The notes under the pieces were generated by a model. That model ran no database searches. It saw only the letters and a list, made by a program, of their open reading frames with translations, and was not told the origin of the DNA. From Chrysaora quinquecirrha (lineage: Eukaryota; Cnidaria; Scyphozoa; Semaeostomeae; Pelagiidae): a DNA stretch of 64,000 nucleotides. How positions within the stretch are numbered: the stretch's first letter is position 1; the number at the start of each line of letters is the position of its first letter. Shown here in pieces: positions 1-12,032 of this stretch. A program made the position numbers and the translations under genes. Where the stretch lies: the NCBI GenBank assembly GCA_014526335.1, contig JACTAT010000022.1, forward strand, positions 936,604 to 1,000,603. Direction: 5' to 3'.

Positions 1-3000
1 CTTAGAGACTGGAAAGGAATTTCACTCATATATCATCATGCTCTTCTTCTCAGAGATTATATATTAGGTATGATCAAAGTAAAAAATACAATCACCGAAT
101 ACTGATACCCTTTTAGAAACAATTGAGTGATTAATCAACTTAGTAATCAACCAATCAACCGAATCTGAACGAGCCTATTGTTTTTATAGATGATCGAGGA
201 GAACTCCAAGAACATATCAGCGTTGATTCCTTTGATTATAAATCACTTGGAATCACATATGGAAATCAAAGAAATTACAAGGTAAATGAAAATTCATAGT
301 CCAACCAAAACGCTTATCCCTTTGGCCCTGGTCAAAGAGGCCAAACACTATTTGTCAAACATTCGAAATTTGCTTATCTAGCATTGTTTGTGACGTGTCC
401 CAAGCAATGTTTGAGCGTTTGGCCACTTCTCGAAACATTGCTTGAACTAGATGAATTTACTGAGGAATCTTTGAGTCCAAAAACATTTTTGCTTGCCGAA
501 AGCAAAAGATGTTGGAACAGTAATGTTTTGTGATGTAACCAAAGGATCAATTTCAGTTTGACATGCGAATTTCAAATGTTTGACAAATAATGTTTGATCG
601 TTCTGCCAGGGCCTTGAAGTGAGGATGGTAGTACTCGTCCAGTATGTATTTCTTTGTATTAAGAATTCATCGATGTCTCGAAATTTTTTCTGCTTCTCCT
701 GATTTTAACTTGATTTATGTAAGAAGGTATGATAGCTCTCGAATTGTTTCCAAATGTCTGTTGATGGGCGACAGTTCGTATAGATTCCATTGTATCATTT
801 TCTTAAAATTCCTGTTTTATCCCAGGTTGTGGTACGATGGAACCCTGAAGACGCACATTTCGATCTGGAATTTGGCATCACTGGAAAATCCTCAGATATC
901 AATCCACATATTTTAGTTGCGAAAGAATTACAGAAAGAGTTTCACAAACATAATGACTTGCCATATTTGTTAAATGTAAGCTTTAAACCCTTTGTAGGCT
1001 TTAATAGACCTTTTCAACAAATGGATACGATTAAAGAAGTTTCCCAATTTCGAAACACAGAGTTTTCGATACCAAATTCGTATTGAGCAGCCAAAATTCC
1101 GTTTAGGTGCAAAATTTCACTATCCTAGCTCTCGTATTATTGATTTAATGAGCGTTCAAAGTTCACGATTTTATAAGGATTTTGACTGTTTTGGGTGATT
1201 AGTTTCAACCCCATTTTCACGGTCAAAGCACTAGAACTGGGAACTTTGGAGGCTCATGAAATCGAGTTTTGAAACATTTCAAACTCGGCGTGCTTTCGTT
1301 GAAAAGGTCTATACGGGAAGTGTTCTTTCTAGATTCACAAGTTTTCTGTTTATTAATAATTCTGCGATCCACTTTTTTTGGTTTCCTATTCAATTTTCGG
1401 GAGATCCTTCTACCCTGATCCTTGTACCTTGTACCCTAATTTGTTTTGATTTTAATGGCTCCCTTCAGGTATTATTTAATTTTGTGGCTGCCGTTCGAGT
1501 AAGATCCTGAAGATTAATTATAGTTGATTTTATTTACTTTAGGTGATTGCTAAAACGACATACCCCCTTTCTGCTATTGGTAAAATATCAACTTCGCCGA
1601 TGCTAGGAACGACACAGGTATTATATACACTGTTTTTGTGCACTTATTTTTTTAGTATGCAACTGATCAATAAGCAACTAGGGCTGAGATTTTGTTCAAC
1701 TTTTTGGTTGAGATAGTTTTCTTTATACAGTACATCATTGCAAGCTGAAGGTGACTAGGTGAAATGGTTTTTTAGCGCCAGTCGCTAGCCTCTCAGTAGT
1801 AGGTTAACTAATCGAGGTCTCGACCCTGGCTGTGACGCTATCGTGGCGGGGCTGAAACCCTGATCGCACTGAGTTCCTGACACCACGAGTCAGCTGGATT
1901 GCACCACGATGCCACAGCACCTTCAATTTGTAAATTTCATTGAAAAGCAAGAATCGAGCCAAAATAAGAATTTCTAGGGGGTGCCAGTCATTCTGTAAGG
2001 GCTGAAATACTAGATATTTTAAGCAACTTTGAAGGCTGGATCAAAAGTTCAGTTGCTTATTGAAAAAATCTATACAGCGTGTATAATCTGAATGCATTCC
2101 TGTATATGCATTCCTCCAATATACTTATTCTACTTCCACTTTATTTAGTTCTTAGAAACAAGTACAAATGGGAATAAAAATACATTGTATATTTATTTCT
2201 ATTATTATATTCCAGCGACCTCTACTGGCAGTTCAGAATATCTCAGTCATCACTCGCACCTCAACTCATCTCAGACTGTTCTACAGAAATACGTATCTTT
2301 TCAAGGGTCAAATTACGAAATTTTGTTTAAATACAAATAATGTGCTACCTATGTGAAGAGATCTTTGCAAAAAAAGCTTGTTTAGAGACTTGTTTAGAGA
2401 CTAAGGACAACAGGAGATTTTCAAGAAGTTGATCAAGCAATTTTATAAGATCATGAGCCTGGATTTTGCCTAGATTTTAAGAACAAAATAAGAACAAGCT
2501 GAGGCTGGGCCTTTTCATAAGCCCTAAGAATATCAGCTAAATATGAAGGTAAGAAAGTTAGACTGAATGTAAAAAGCAAGCAAACAAAGAAATGGACAGA
2601 CTTGCTGCAATTTTAAACAAACTAGTACCACTACAGACATTCACTGAAAAATATTGATGCCCAAGTAACCAAGGAATTAAGAACAGATTAAGAACATTTC
2701 AGGCTCAGAACAGGTTAAAACTTAAGAACAGCCAGCCTCGATCAAAATTTACTGGTTCTTATAAAAAAAGAGTGTACTTAGGCCCCTTTTAAGACGCTCC
2801 GATAGTTATCCAGTATAGTGTAAACGGGGCCTGAATGTAAGTTGTAGTAAAGTTAAGAGATTTTAACCGTTTTCTATACGGTCTTTTACTGTGGATAAAG
2901 AATAATGTTTTATGAAGTTTGATTTTCCTTAACTAAGCTTCAGTTACGTTGTAGATGTAACTATTCTCGACGAGAAAGTGATTGTAAAAGGTGAGTTGAA

Positions 3001-6000
3001 CTGATAGAAAACTCGAAGCAATTTAGAGTCTTAAAGCCTGGCTAAATAGGAGACATGTCACGCGCGACATTGATGTCCCCTCGGTGCCTCCCAGTTTAGC
3101 CACCTCGGAAACTTGGTAGCGCGCGACAAAATTTGTGGCAAGAGACACGCAAATGTTTCTGGGAGACAACAGAAACATTTCTTGTCTCCGCGACATGCAA
3201 ATGACTTTGGAGCATGTTTCTCGATTGTCACTCGCATGTTTAGCCACCCAAGGAAACACGCCGAATAAAGTGTCGCACGCGACAAGTCTCTTAGTTTAGC
3301 CATAGCTTTACAGCTTGCGATTTCTGTACTCTAAGGTGCCAAATAAACGGTGGGTCTTAATAAATGGGGGTGGGTTGGGAACTATTTGAAAATATTAATA
3401 AACGGGGGTTTTAATAAACGGGTGGGTGGGGAATTTTTATACACTACACTACCTAAGACACTATACTATTTCTATTATACACTACACTACCTATGATTAC
3501 ACTACTGAGTGTAAACGTTTTGTACACTACTGTGATCTTTCTGAGTTATTTCATCAAAATAAGGTTTATGAAGCGTAGTTTCACAAGTGAAATTCTTTCT
3601 TCCAAAATTTTTTCTTCCAAAATTAATAAGCGAGGGGGTCCTAAGAAGGTTCGTAGGGGTGTGGGAAAAAGCTCAAAATTAATAAACAGGGGGGACGTTT
3701 ATTTGGCACCTAAGAGCGGTAGGAAAATGATAACGTTTCATGTTCATTTTTATCATTTTTAATTTCAAACAAGGGCGTTTTTGATCCCGGGGGAACTCCC
3801 ATTGAGGCCTAACAGAGAGAGGGGTCTAGGCGTTCTAGGGTCTTACCAAATGGCTACCAAATGGCCTAATTTTAAAAAGATGTTATCAAACTTTGACAGA
3901 ACGTTTTCGTTTTGGACTGGATGCTACCAACATGGTATAGTTGATAGGGCTATCTTTCAAATTAAGACTTTGACCCTGTTTCTCCTTGACTGGACACCCT
4001 TGTCGTGCCTAAATGGGAGCACCCCCACCGGAAGCTTGCGTGATGAAAACGGGTTTGGCAATAACTCAAGTCAGCAAACGAATCTCTAGTTTTGTATTAA
4101 TTATTTCTTCCAGGCTACTCACATATGCATGGTCATCATGATTCATCCTCGCTTTCAATATCAGCCTCGATGAGATCTCCAGCATTCACTTCTCCAACGC
4201 ATTCATCTACTGGACCGAGTTCCGTCGCTTCGTATGGCGGTCAACTGCCATCTTTGAGTCCCGCGAATGTATACGCCGGGTCTTCGCCAGGTTAGTAGGA
4301 CTTTGTTGATTATAAGTATAGTACAAACCAACAAATACAAACCAGCGGATAAAGGTGGTGTTTGTGTAGCCACGAGGTGTATCCTAGTGGTTAAGACGCT
4401 GGTTTCCGTACCCATGCGTGTTAATACATGGATAGGTTCGTTCAAATCCCACTAAGGCCGGCATCATGGACTAAAAGCCGTCAGGCAACTCAGCTGTCCA
4501 CCCTTCCGAGGTCGGTAAATGAGTACCCAGATTTCTGAGGGTAATGACAGACAGTGTCCCCAATAAGTAGCAATGCTAAATACCTTGACACTTAAATAAA
4601 GTCGTTAACATTATTATAAAGAGCAAGAGACTCAAAATCTCTTGACCTAAAACATCCAAATCGAGTCCATCATTACTGAGTGTTTTATCATTCAATAAAC
4701 CAACATTTTTTGCAGAGGGGAGCGGAGATGTTGCGTTGAGTAGGAAAACCAATCTGACGTTCCAAGTACTCTGGCAGGCATTGTAGAAACGTCTTAACCT
4801 TGTTCAGCATGATTTGGAGACTGATAACACTTCCTGCAATATCACCGATCATGCGTATCGAATTTTTTGGGCTCTGGTATTCCTCGTCACTTTCATATTT
4901 GGCGAAAAATTAAGAAACCACTGAGAGACTGGCTCTAAATTTTATGGGTTTTCACTTTACGGTTCGGTGGACCAATCTACTTTAAATCTTCGAAAATGTT
5001 CCTGGAATTGAGAATTTGATATCTAAATCGATTTTGTTCTTTCAGCAGGATTCATCCAGCCATCACCAGGACCCCCACAGTCTGCCCCTATGCCGTCACC
5101 CGTTTCATGGCCCCATTCACCCCAAGTGTCTCAAGGATCGCCACATAACGTCAAGCAAGGGTAAGCGTAAGGTTACAACCTTGTTCTTGTGATGCTACTT
5201 TAAGGCCCTGGCCAAACGATCAAACATTGCTGGTCAAACATTTGTTATACTTTACAAGCAATGTTTAACAGTTTGATCACGTCACAAAACATTGCCTGAC
5301 AAGCGGTGTTGCTTCTCAGCTTGTCACAAGCAAAGATGTTTGACGAGCAATGTTTTGCAACGTCGCGAAACGATAAAACATTTTGTTTGACAAGCAAATT
5401 TCAAATGTTTGACGACCAATATTTGATCGTTTGGCGAGTATCTGCGGTCTAAATTCTATAAGGACACCGTTTTATCAGAGCCATTCGTTTCTAAAAGAAG
5501 GTGTACGACATTTCCCTCACAAAGAGATTTCACATGATTTCCCAAAAGCCGATAGGATTTCCTGAAGATTTGAAGGATGTGAGCTGCCCCTAATTTCATC
5601 ACTGAAATATTTCAAATTCTCAGAAATTCAAAAATTTTGAACCCCTAAACTTGACCTTAGCTTGATGAGGTTAGCTGAGCTTAGCTTATCTCAAAACCAC
5701 ATTTCTTCTGTTCAAACTGTTACGCGACCAAAAGCGCTGCCACAGAAACCCGAGGTTAGATTATTTCTCGAATCTCTTCGGTTAAAGTCACTTGTCTTTC
5801 AGTTCGGGGGATTAGCTCAAATGGTAGAGCGCTCGCTTAGCATGCGAGAGGTACCGGGATCGATACCCGGATCCTCCACGACAATAATTTTCAAGTTTTT
5901 TCACTGAATTAAGCGCAGGGTTAAATGCGACCTCGGTCAGCGTTTTGTCTCGATATTAAATTTAATTGTTATTCTTCTCCCATCAGGGTTGCTCCTTCGC

Positions 6001-9000
6001 CTGCAACTAGTGATGCATCATACAGGTCGGGAATAGCTGCTGTAAGCTACGCTTCACCTGCAGTTCTATCACACGCATCATTCGCTCGTTTAGTGACACC
6101 GGTAGAGCAAGATGTCCCGTGCAGATCGACGAAACTATATGCATCACCACTCGAGAAGTATTTTGGTGCTGTCTACCTAGCAAAGCATCTATTGAGGGTC
6201 GTGAACAAGGATGAAACGGTAGGTGGATATTTCTGGCAGGATCAGGGAGCCCTGGGCAGGGCAGGATAAATAAGGATCGCCGTGGGTCAGTATAGAATGA
6301 AAGTAGTACGCACCGGATAATCCGGTATCCGGTGCACGGGAAATCTCTCGGTGTACAACTCGGTGCACAATACGTTTTTGAACACAGCCTCTTTAGGTTC
6401 TTATGTAATGATGATGTGCATATACAATAATAAATGGGTGGTGGAGGTTCTTGAAAGAGGGTCTAAAGCAAATGCCAGGAAAAATAAAGCATGATTCAAG
6501 GTTAAGCAGCTTAGCAGGTCCCTGCTTACCCATGTTCTGCATGCAATGTTTTTGGAGTCCATAAAGGGGTTAACGAAAGCACAAGTTGCATTCAACCTAA
6601 GTGACTGATCCCAGTTTCCCTACTAGATATCAGGCTAAAATGGTTTCTTATTTATTGGGCAGAAAATAAACAATTTCAGGCTGTAATTTCTTACTTAAAT
6701 GAAGGTTTTCATGTGCGGATTTTTACTGTATGTCCCACTGTAAAGACTTTTAATTTCAGTCATAGTAAATCTTTGATCTCTTTTTTAGCTTCACTTTGAG
6801 AAATACGATGGTGTTCTAGTGTTTACGGGAAGCCCAGAGGCTGGCTTACAATATGCAGTCTGCGTCAATCCAATCAATTTGGAATCTCTGCATCTTAATG
6901 TTGCTGCAAAGCAAGGCTTCGGTATGTCATATTGCATCATTCTTTCCTTTTAATTTGATTTTGGCCCCTTGTCGCTTGTTTTTGTTTTCCCTTCAGTAAT
7001 TGCATCCTTGCCATTTCGATATTTTTGGGTCGTTCAGACTTGGAGCGAGGAGGGATTTCCTATAGGAATAGTGTTATGCATGTTCCATCCCAGGTTATAG
7101 GTGTTTTGCCGATTTGCTTTGATTATGGGTCCCGTTTTGTGGACTTGCCCAGGTACATTATTTTTGCAATGTTTGCTGCAATACCTCTCATAAAATGACT
7201 GCAATCCCGGAGAGGATTCCCTTACTCAAGGTCGTTGCACGCGGAGAGGATTCCCTAAGATGTCAGCCATCTTCCAGAAAATGTTACGCCGACCCAGACC
7301 GCTGACAGGTCTATTTTTAGGTAAACAAGACTATAGTGTGACACGCAGCAAAACTTGATCGAAAGCCTAGATGCTCTTGCAATAGCCGGCAGGAATTTAG
7401 ACTTAATTTTTGAGAGGTTTTCTTATTTCTAGAGAATTTTTGGATGACCGATGAATTGCGAGTACTGAAGCGATATTTTGATGTAAGTTTTAATATTTTA
7501 ACTTTTATGTTCATGTCCATCCTGTACAGTACAAACCACCAAATAAGAACCAGAGGTATAAGAATCAAGAGACTCAAAATCTCTTAACCTAAGAACTTAA
7601 AATTGCCAAAACTTGTTCATCGTGATTTGGATATTACTGACATCACGTCCTGCATGGTTGCTGGTCATGCTTGTTGACATGTTTGGGGCTTTGATGAAGG
7701 TGCTGTGGCGTCGTGGTGTAATCCAGCTGACTCGTGCTGTCAGAGGCTCACTGCGGTCAGGGTTCGAGCCCAGCCACAGTAGCGTCACGGCCAGGTTCGA
7801 GGTCTCGATTAGTTAACCTACTACTGAGATCCTAGCGACTGGCGCTAAAACACCATTTCACTTTCACCTTCAACCATCTGTAGAATTAATAAAATATTGG
7901 GTCATATTTTGATAAGGCATTCAGGACTTCTTAATAGCTAGAGAAAAACAGTGAAAACTCGCAAATAAGAATCTTAAATTATTAATTTTCTCCAAGCATG
8001 AAAGTGATGAGGAGTACCAAAGAGGGTCGTTTAGGGGTTACATGTTCCCAAGTTCCCTTGAAAAATCCCCTTGTTCCCTAGAGTTTTTTAGGATTCATTT
8101 TTCGAATTGATAGTCAAACGGATTGATAGGGAGGTTTTAACCTGATACCTGTTTTCAAATGCTTCTTTGTTCCTTTTTAACTTAAGCCACGTTCCCGTTT
8201 GCTTGCATTTCGCATGTTCCAATGTTCCCTGGAACCCTAAACGACTCTCGGTGAAAGGTCGAGCACCTATAGATTTTGTTTCCTTTTTTTATTATCTGCT
8301 GTTTTGTTTTTTCCTGAGTACTCACAAAACTTTTCGTTGGATTTCAGGTTGTTGTTACTCCATGTAAAGTGAACATCTTGACAGCCTTTGCAAGGCTATT
8401 GGGTGCTCATCCACGAATACTGAAAGATGCAGTCAAAATAATGCGAATGGAAATGGTAAGTCTAAACTTTTTAAACTTAGCTATGGTAACTTTGTGAAGG
8501 TGAAATGGTATATTTTGCGCCAGTCGCTAAAATCTCAATAGTAGGTTAACTAATCGAGACCTCGATCCTTGCTGTCACGCTACTGTAGCTGGGGCTCGAA
8601 CCAGGCCACACACGTCGCCACAGCACCTTCATCCTTTAGTCCCCTTCTTAAAGATTCTTGATAACAGTTTTGTGGATACAAATCTATGGCCTGTCAAACT
8701 GGGGCTTAACTAAGGGACGTCGGAGAGGGGGCAACCGCCCTCCCGTCCTTTGATGATTTTTACTTTGACGACCAGGGCCTTAATTTTTTATGTTTGCTAT
8801 CAATTTCTTCACAGCAACCAGAACCTCATCAAAGATGGCTCATAGAATGGTCTTTTATGACTCCGCCTGGGATTTTAGCTTCGATCGCTGCTCCTGGAAC
8901 TCCAGCTGTTGTTTTGAAAGCAAAGAACCTCTTCTTCGTAAGTAACAAACCTTGTTTTGTTTGAATTTTGGATAAGAAGGCAGTTAAAGGATGAATAGCT

Positions 9001-10018
9001 GCCGAAAGTTTCGGAACGCCTGTGCTGAAATTCTCTTTCACTGCCTGCTATTGCTTCCCCCTCCCCTCCTCCCCCCTTGACAATGTGGTTGAGCACTTTA
9101 ATTTCCAGCTTATTCTGGCCTCGCTGCTAAGAGAATCATCCATAGTCTCAACATTTTTGAGGGGAGGGGTTTTTCTTGAATTTGCTAAATTAACCGAAAT
9201 TGTCAATGATTAATGCGAAGAATCTTGGCCGTTCCAACTATTGTAAATTTGGCAGTCATTGTAGTTACTTACGGAAAGAAAAATGGCGACTGGTAAGAAA
9301 TACTCTTTGCAGTGAAATAAATTTTTTCAACAGTTTGTATCAGCGTAGGTAAAGTTGCCGATAAATTTGAAACATGTACACAGTTAAAGCGAGGGTTGAG
9401 GTAGACTAATTCCATAAGTCGTAGTTTTCGCTTCTTAGGCCAATCTGATTGAAATAGGTCGCTCGGAACTACGACTCATCAACTTCCTTGGTAGCCCGCA
9501 AATACGCCTAATCAACAAAACAACGAGCATCATTGCTGGCAACTAGGGACCCTTTAACTGCTGTAATACCAAGCTTTGCTCATGCCTGTTGCACATGAAT
9601 CCTGATGTGAATCTCAATCTTCAGTTTCAGTTATCGGAGATAAACAACCCAAGTCGAAAATTCGTATTTTCGGTTTTATATGATTCGAAAACGAACGTCG
9701 TTCAGCCGACGGAATTCCCTCGCTCGCCCCAGTCTCCCGTGGAGCCTCCATCCTGGGCGAAATCTGCAAGAGAGGCTTGTGATGCATTTTTGAAGCAAAT
9801 TGCGGAGACAATTCCTGACCAAGGTTTGTAGAAGCATTCATTCTAAATTTCGTTAGGTAATTTATTCTTGATCGGAAAAATCTGTGGAAAAAGATATCTT
9901 TTGCCTTATTTGATAACAAAAATGCATTCTTAATCTTGGAACTTTCTTTCTGTTTTTAGATTGCAGATTATTTTCGACTCTACAAGCTCTAGTGAATAAC
10001 TTCGTTTATCCTGGATGA
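1..10018 (+). CDS. MED14: Mediator complex subunit 14 (MED14), C-terminal part, 15 exons, 5' end outside window
   Basis: MED14 is the backbone subunit that ties Mediator head, middle and tail together for RNA polymerase II transcription. Exons I traced: 1-67, 190-281, 826-975, 1543-1617, 2216-2292, 2944-2990, 4114-4290, 5046-5160, 5987-6218, 6789-6921, 7433-7482, 8348-8455, 8815-8937, 9625-9823, 9960-10018. All junctions are GT-AG, phases agree throughout, and they total 568 codons including the TGA stop at 10016. Recognisable family blocks in order are VVVRWNPEDAHF, STHLRLFYRNTY, a Ser/Pro/Gly-rich linker (exons 7-9), ASPLEKYFGAVYLAKHLLR, LLGAHPRILKDAVKIMRMEM, PPGILASIAAPGTPAVVLKA and a short C-terminal tail ending YPG. 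Left is partial: the N-terminal half lies upstream. One conserved stretch, between the exon at 2944 and the Ser/Pro linker, was not found. Recognition of the family is from memory of MED14; exon edges are read from sequence. Confidence 0.93.
324..613. mobile_element. MITE family A copy
   Basis: Family A has ends of the form GGCCCTGGCCAAACGATC followed by AAACATTG, inverted at the other side, and an interior filled with CAATGTTT / AAACATTG words in both directions. This copy starts GGCCCTGGTCAAA and ends GATCGTTCTGCCAGGGCC, in a MED14 intron. Confidence 0.8.
1628..2081. mobile_element. MITE family D copy interrupted by a SINE
   Basis: The ends (TACACTGTTTTTGTGC and AATCTATACAGCGTGTA) enclose the family D phrases GCAACTAGGGCTGAGATTT and AAGTTCAGTTGCTTATTG. 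The SINE at 1750-1925 sits in its middle. Confidence 0.72.
1750..1925 (-). mobile_element. SINE family S1 copy
   Basis: On the minus strand it begins AAGGTGCTGTGGC and carries a tRNA-like head with GGTGCAATCCAGCTGACTC (A-box position). A GGTTAACCT-type segment and CGCTAAAAAACC end follow. Inserted into MITE D. Confidence 0.65.
2410..2774. mobile_element. MITE family C copy, left end unclear
   Basis: The right end ATAAAAAAAGAGTGTA and interior phrases (GAGGCTGGGCCTTTT, AAGAATATCAGCT) match 51062-51322 in reverse. Lies in a MED14 intron. Confidence 0.65.
3036..3306. mobile_element. MITE family E copy
   Basis: Ends GGCTAAATAGGAGACATG and GACAAGTCTCTTAGTTTAGCC. The interior has CGCGCGACA and GCGACATGCAAATGAC. 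Non-coding; the ORFs across it are chance. Lies in a MED14 intron. Confidence 0.78.
3331..3717. mobile_element. inverted-repeat element, family F
   Basis: The ends CTCTAAGGTGCCAAATAAACG and its reverse partner (CGTTTATTTGGCACCTAAGAG) bracket a TAATAAACGGGGG-rich interior and a 25-bp ACTACACTACCTA repeat. Follows family E almost directly. Confidence 0.75.
4366..4620 (+). mobile_element. SINE family S2a copy
   Basis: A tRNA-like head (A box TATCCTAGTGGTTAAGACG, B box GGTTCGTTCAAATCC) is followed by the core CAACTCAGCTGTCCAC...GAGGTCGGTAAATGAGTACC. The tail is AATAAAGTCGTTAACATT. Lies in a MED14 intron. Confidence 0.75.
5204..5438. mobile_element. MITE family A copy
   Basis: It starts GGCCCTGGCCAAACGATC, 44 bases after a MED14 exon, and ends TTTGATCGTTTGGCGAG. 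It lies upstream of the intronic tRNA. Confidence 0.8.
5806..5878 (+). tRNA. tRNA-Ala (AGC) in a MED14 intron
   Basis: A 73-base cloverleaf. The acceptor stem GGGGGAT pairs with ATCCTCC and keeps the G3:U70 wobble that identifies alanine tRNAs; the discriminator base is A. The A box (TTAGCTCAAATGG) and B box (GGGATCGATACCC) are intact, and the anticodon stem CTCGC/GCGAG carries loop TTAGCAT with anticodon AGC at 5839-5841. No tRNA intron. A T-run follows within about 20 bases and would end Pol III transcription. It lies in the same direction as MED14, in the intron 5161-5986. Confidence 0.95.
7692..7868 (+). mobile_element. SINE family S1 copy, best preserved
   Basis: A-box-like TGGTGTAATCCAGCTGAC and B-box GGGTTCGAGCCC are correctly spaced for a tRNA-derived Pol III promoter. 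The remaining part ends CACCATTTCACTTTCACC. Lies in a MED14 intron. Confidence 0.72.
8498..8633 (-). mobile_element. SINE family S1 copy with internal deletion
   Basis: Same ends as the other S1 copies (GGTGAAATGGTATATTTTGCG, CACAGCACCTTCAT) but part of the tRNA-like head is missing. Confidence 0.65.
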
Positions 10019-10952
10019 GACAGAAAATTCAGAAATCACTGCTAATTAAAGACCCTGTGACTAGAGAACTAATATGTGGGTAATTTATAATAATGAAATA
10101 TATATTTGTATACTTATTTTCAGATGTGAATTATAATTCAGATTCCCCTTTTACTTTGGGCATTTTGTTTTGAGCTCTGCTCATTGAAACTTCAACGCAG
10201 TGTAAAATCACTTCACAGGTTCTTTAGATGTAGACGTATTACCTGACTCGTAGCTATTTAGCTATCGCTATTGAAATGAATGCCAAGGACCTTCAATCAG
10301 TTTGAAGGGTCTCATTTTGGCTTTAGTCTCGATCTGATGCGAGCGAGAACTGGGATTCAGGTAATTAGTCTACATTGGATGTGTTTCAGCAGTAGAAAGG
10401 AAATGAACCGGGCGTTCATGCCATCCTAGGGACTCCAAACTCCAAAAATTCATATATATTCAAATTATATATTTTCTTTTATAGATTTTCCCACAAGTGG
10501 CATACCACAATAAATGGGATTCGTACCTGGGCTGCGTGACCAGAGAGCCAGCTCAGTGGAAATTTTATTGGCTCCCTGTTCATGCAGTCCAGGTACGAAT
10601 CCCACCTATTGTGTTATGCTACTAGGGAAAAATCTATCCTAGTATTACCCATTCATGGCAAATATATATAACGTGTATGGTGCTGAAGAAGGCTTAACAT
10701 TGTGGAAAAAAGCTCAACTGAAGAAGGCCCAACTCCTGGAAAAATCTGTCTTGGTGTTCGCCATTAATAAAAAATATGGTTAATTTCAATCAAGATCTGT
10801 CACTCAGGATGACAGCGTAACGACTCGTAAATGTCCAGATTTCTGATGTATCAATTTTTAGGTGCCCTTTTAGGGTAAGGTGACTATAAAATACTAGCCA
10901 GATATGGCCTGGTTACTTGCAATAACGTTACAGAATTACAACCTAAAGGAAA
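10019..10952. other. MED14 3' flank
   Basis: A possible ATTAAA poly(A) signal lies at 10045-10050, 27 bases after the stop. The S3 inverted SINE heads lie within. Otherwise nothing recognisable. Confidence 0.4.
10483..10638. mobile_element. SINE family S3, two heads facing each other
   Basis: The sequence AATGGGATTCGTACCTGGGCTGC-like (left) and its inverse (right, CAGTCCAGGTACGAATCCC) form an inverted repeat of about 65 bp arms around GAGCCAGCTCAGTGG. Two SINE heads joined head to head could give this. Confidence 0.6.
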
Positions 10953-11230
10953 GCCCTGGCCAAACTATCAAACATTGTTGGTCAAACATTTGAGATTTGT
11001 TTTACAAGCAATGTTTTACCGTTTGCTGGCCACACCACAAAACACTGTTTGACAAGCAGAATTCGCTCAGGAATGTTTTTGAAAAACTTCAAAAACATTT
11101 TATGCTTGTATCAAGCAAGAAATGTTGGACGAGCTATGTTTTGCGATGCGGACAAACGGTCAAGCATTTTCTTGATTAACAAACTGCGAATGTTTGACCA
11201 ACAATGTTTGATCGTTTGCCCAGGGCCTAA
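10953..11230. mobile_element. MITE family A copy
   Basis: Both ends are well kept (GCCCTGGCCAAACTATC and GATCGTTTGCCCAGGGCC). Lies in the spacer downstream of MED14. Confidence 0.82.
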
Positions 11231-11288
11231 CAACTGCTAATTTTTCATGATTTTCTAATCACAAATATATCTAATGCGAAGAGTTCTT

Positions 11289-11503
11289 TCAGTCCCTAGA
11301 TACCTTGGACATCCGCTTATTTGGAGTAACTTTAGTGACTTTACTTGCAGTTGTCTTCTCTTTATCCAGCCTCGGTGATGAAGCAGCGACCGATGGTGTT
11401 GTTTTGCCTTTTGTTGGAAGTGGTTTCTTTTTACCCTGTCTACTGTTAGTCTTGACGGAATTCTTCACGCTGCCTGTGTCTTTCTCAGCCTGGCTCAATG
11501 CAT
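11289..11503 (-). other. candidate orphan exon, Lys/Ser/Thr-rich, minus strand
   Basis: It is open on the minus strand from an acceptor-like TTTAAG (11504) to a TGA stop at 11289. The reading ALSQAEKDTGSVKNS then KKPLPTKGKTTPS and KVTKVTPNKRMSK has the look of a disordered, basic protein tail. No partner exon was found upstream on that strand, so it could be chance. Confidence 0.3.
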
Positions 11504-11981
11504 CTTAAATGTAGAATCAAGCTCATTAGGGGGGCTATTAGAGGTTTGCGGCATCACGGTTTCGAACCCCTATTGCGTGCGACTTTCGGGTCTTGCAATG
11601 CTCTTTCTCGGATTGCTTTGAGCTGACTTTTTGCAGTCTCGTACCTTCTTGTACCCCTATAATAGGACCCCTTATTTCTCAAGCTTATCGAGTTTATTTC
11701 ATAGGAAATCGTTTTAAAGTGACAGGGAGCTGCTTTGCTTAATTCACGAGCATCTAATACGACGTTACCTGAATAAAGATTACCTCTTAGTCTTTACCGA
11801 GGGTAAGTTTTCAATTTTTTTGCTTATTTACAGAAATTTCTTGTTGCTTTCCTATTTTCCTTTATTTTGACTTGTTCTCTTGCCGTGATCAAAACATGTT
11901 AAAGTTCATTCTAAGACAAGTGCATACCCTTCTTTAGCTATCGTTTTAAGCAATATCAAAACGTCTTATATGTTTATTTAG

Positions 11982-12032
11982 GAAGACTTATGGAAGACTC
12001 AAGCAAAGACCAGTCCAGCCTGGGATGAGCCA
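11982..12032 (+). other. candidate orphan exon, plus strand
   Basis: 51 bases with a TTTATTTAG acceptor and GTAAGT donor, open as EDLWKTQAKTSPAWDEP. A second stretch, 13111-13312, has a TCGTCAATAG acceptor and a GTGAGT donor, and reads partly LKREKTKHSKHSTPLK after a frame change. They could be exons of one unrecognised gene between MED14 and the TMEM272-like gene, or chance. Confidence 0.25.

Noticed and set aside
3023..3303. Overlapping minus-strand ORFs
   Set aside because: They coincide with MITE family E and recur wherever the element does.
3850..4089. Possible missing MED14 exon (IKTLTLFLLDW reading)
   Set aside because: The faint resemblance covers fewer than ten residues, without an acceptor in phase; most likely chance.
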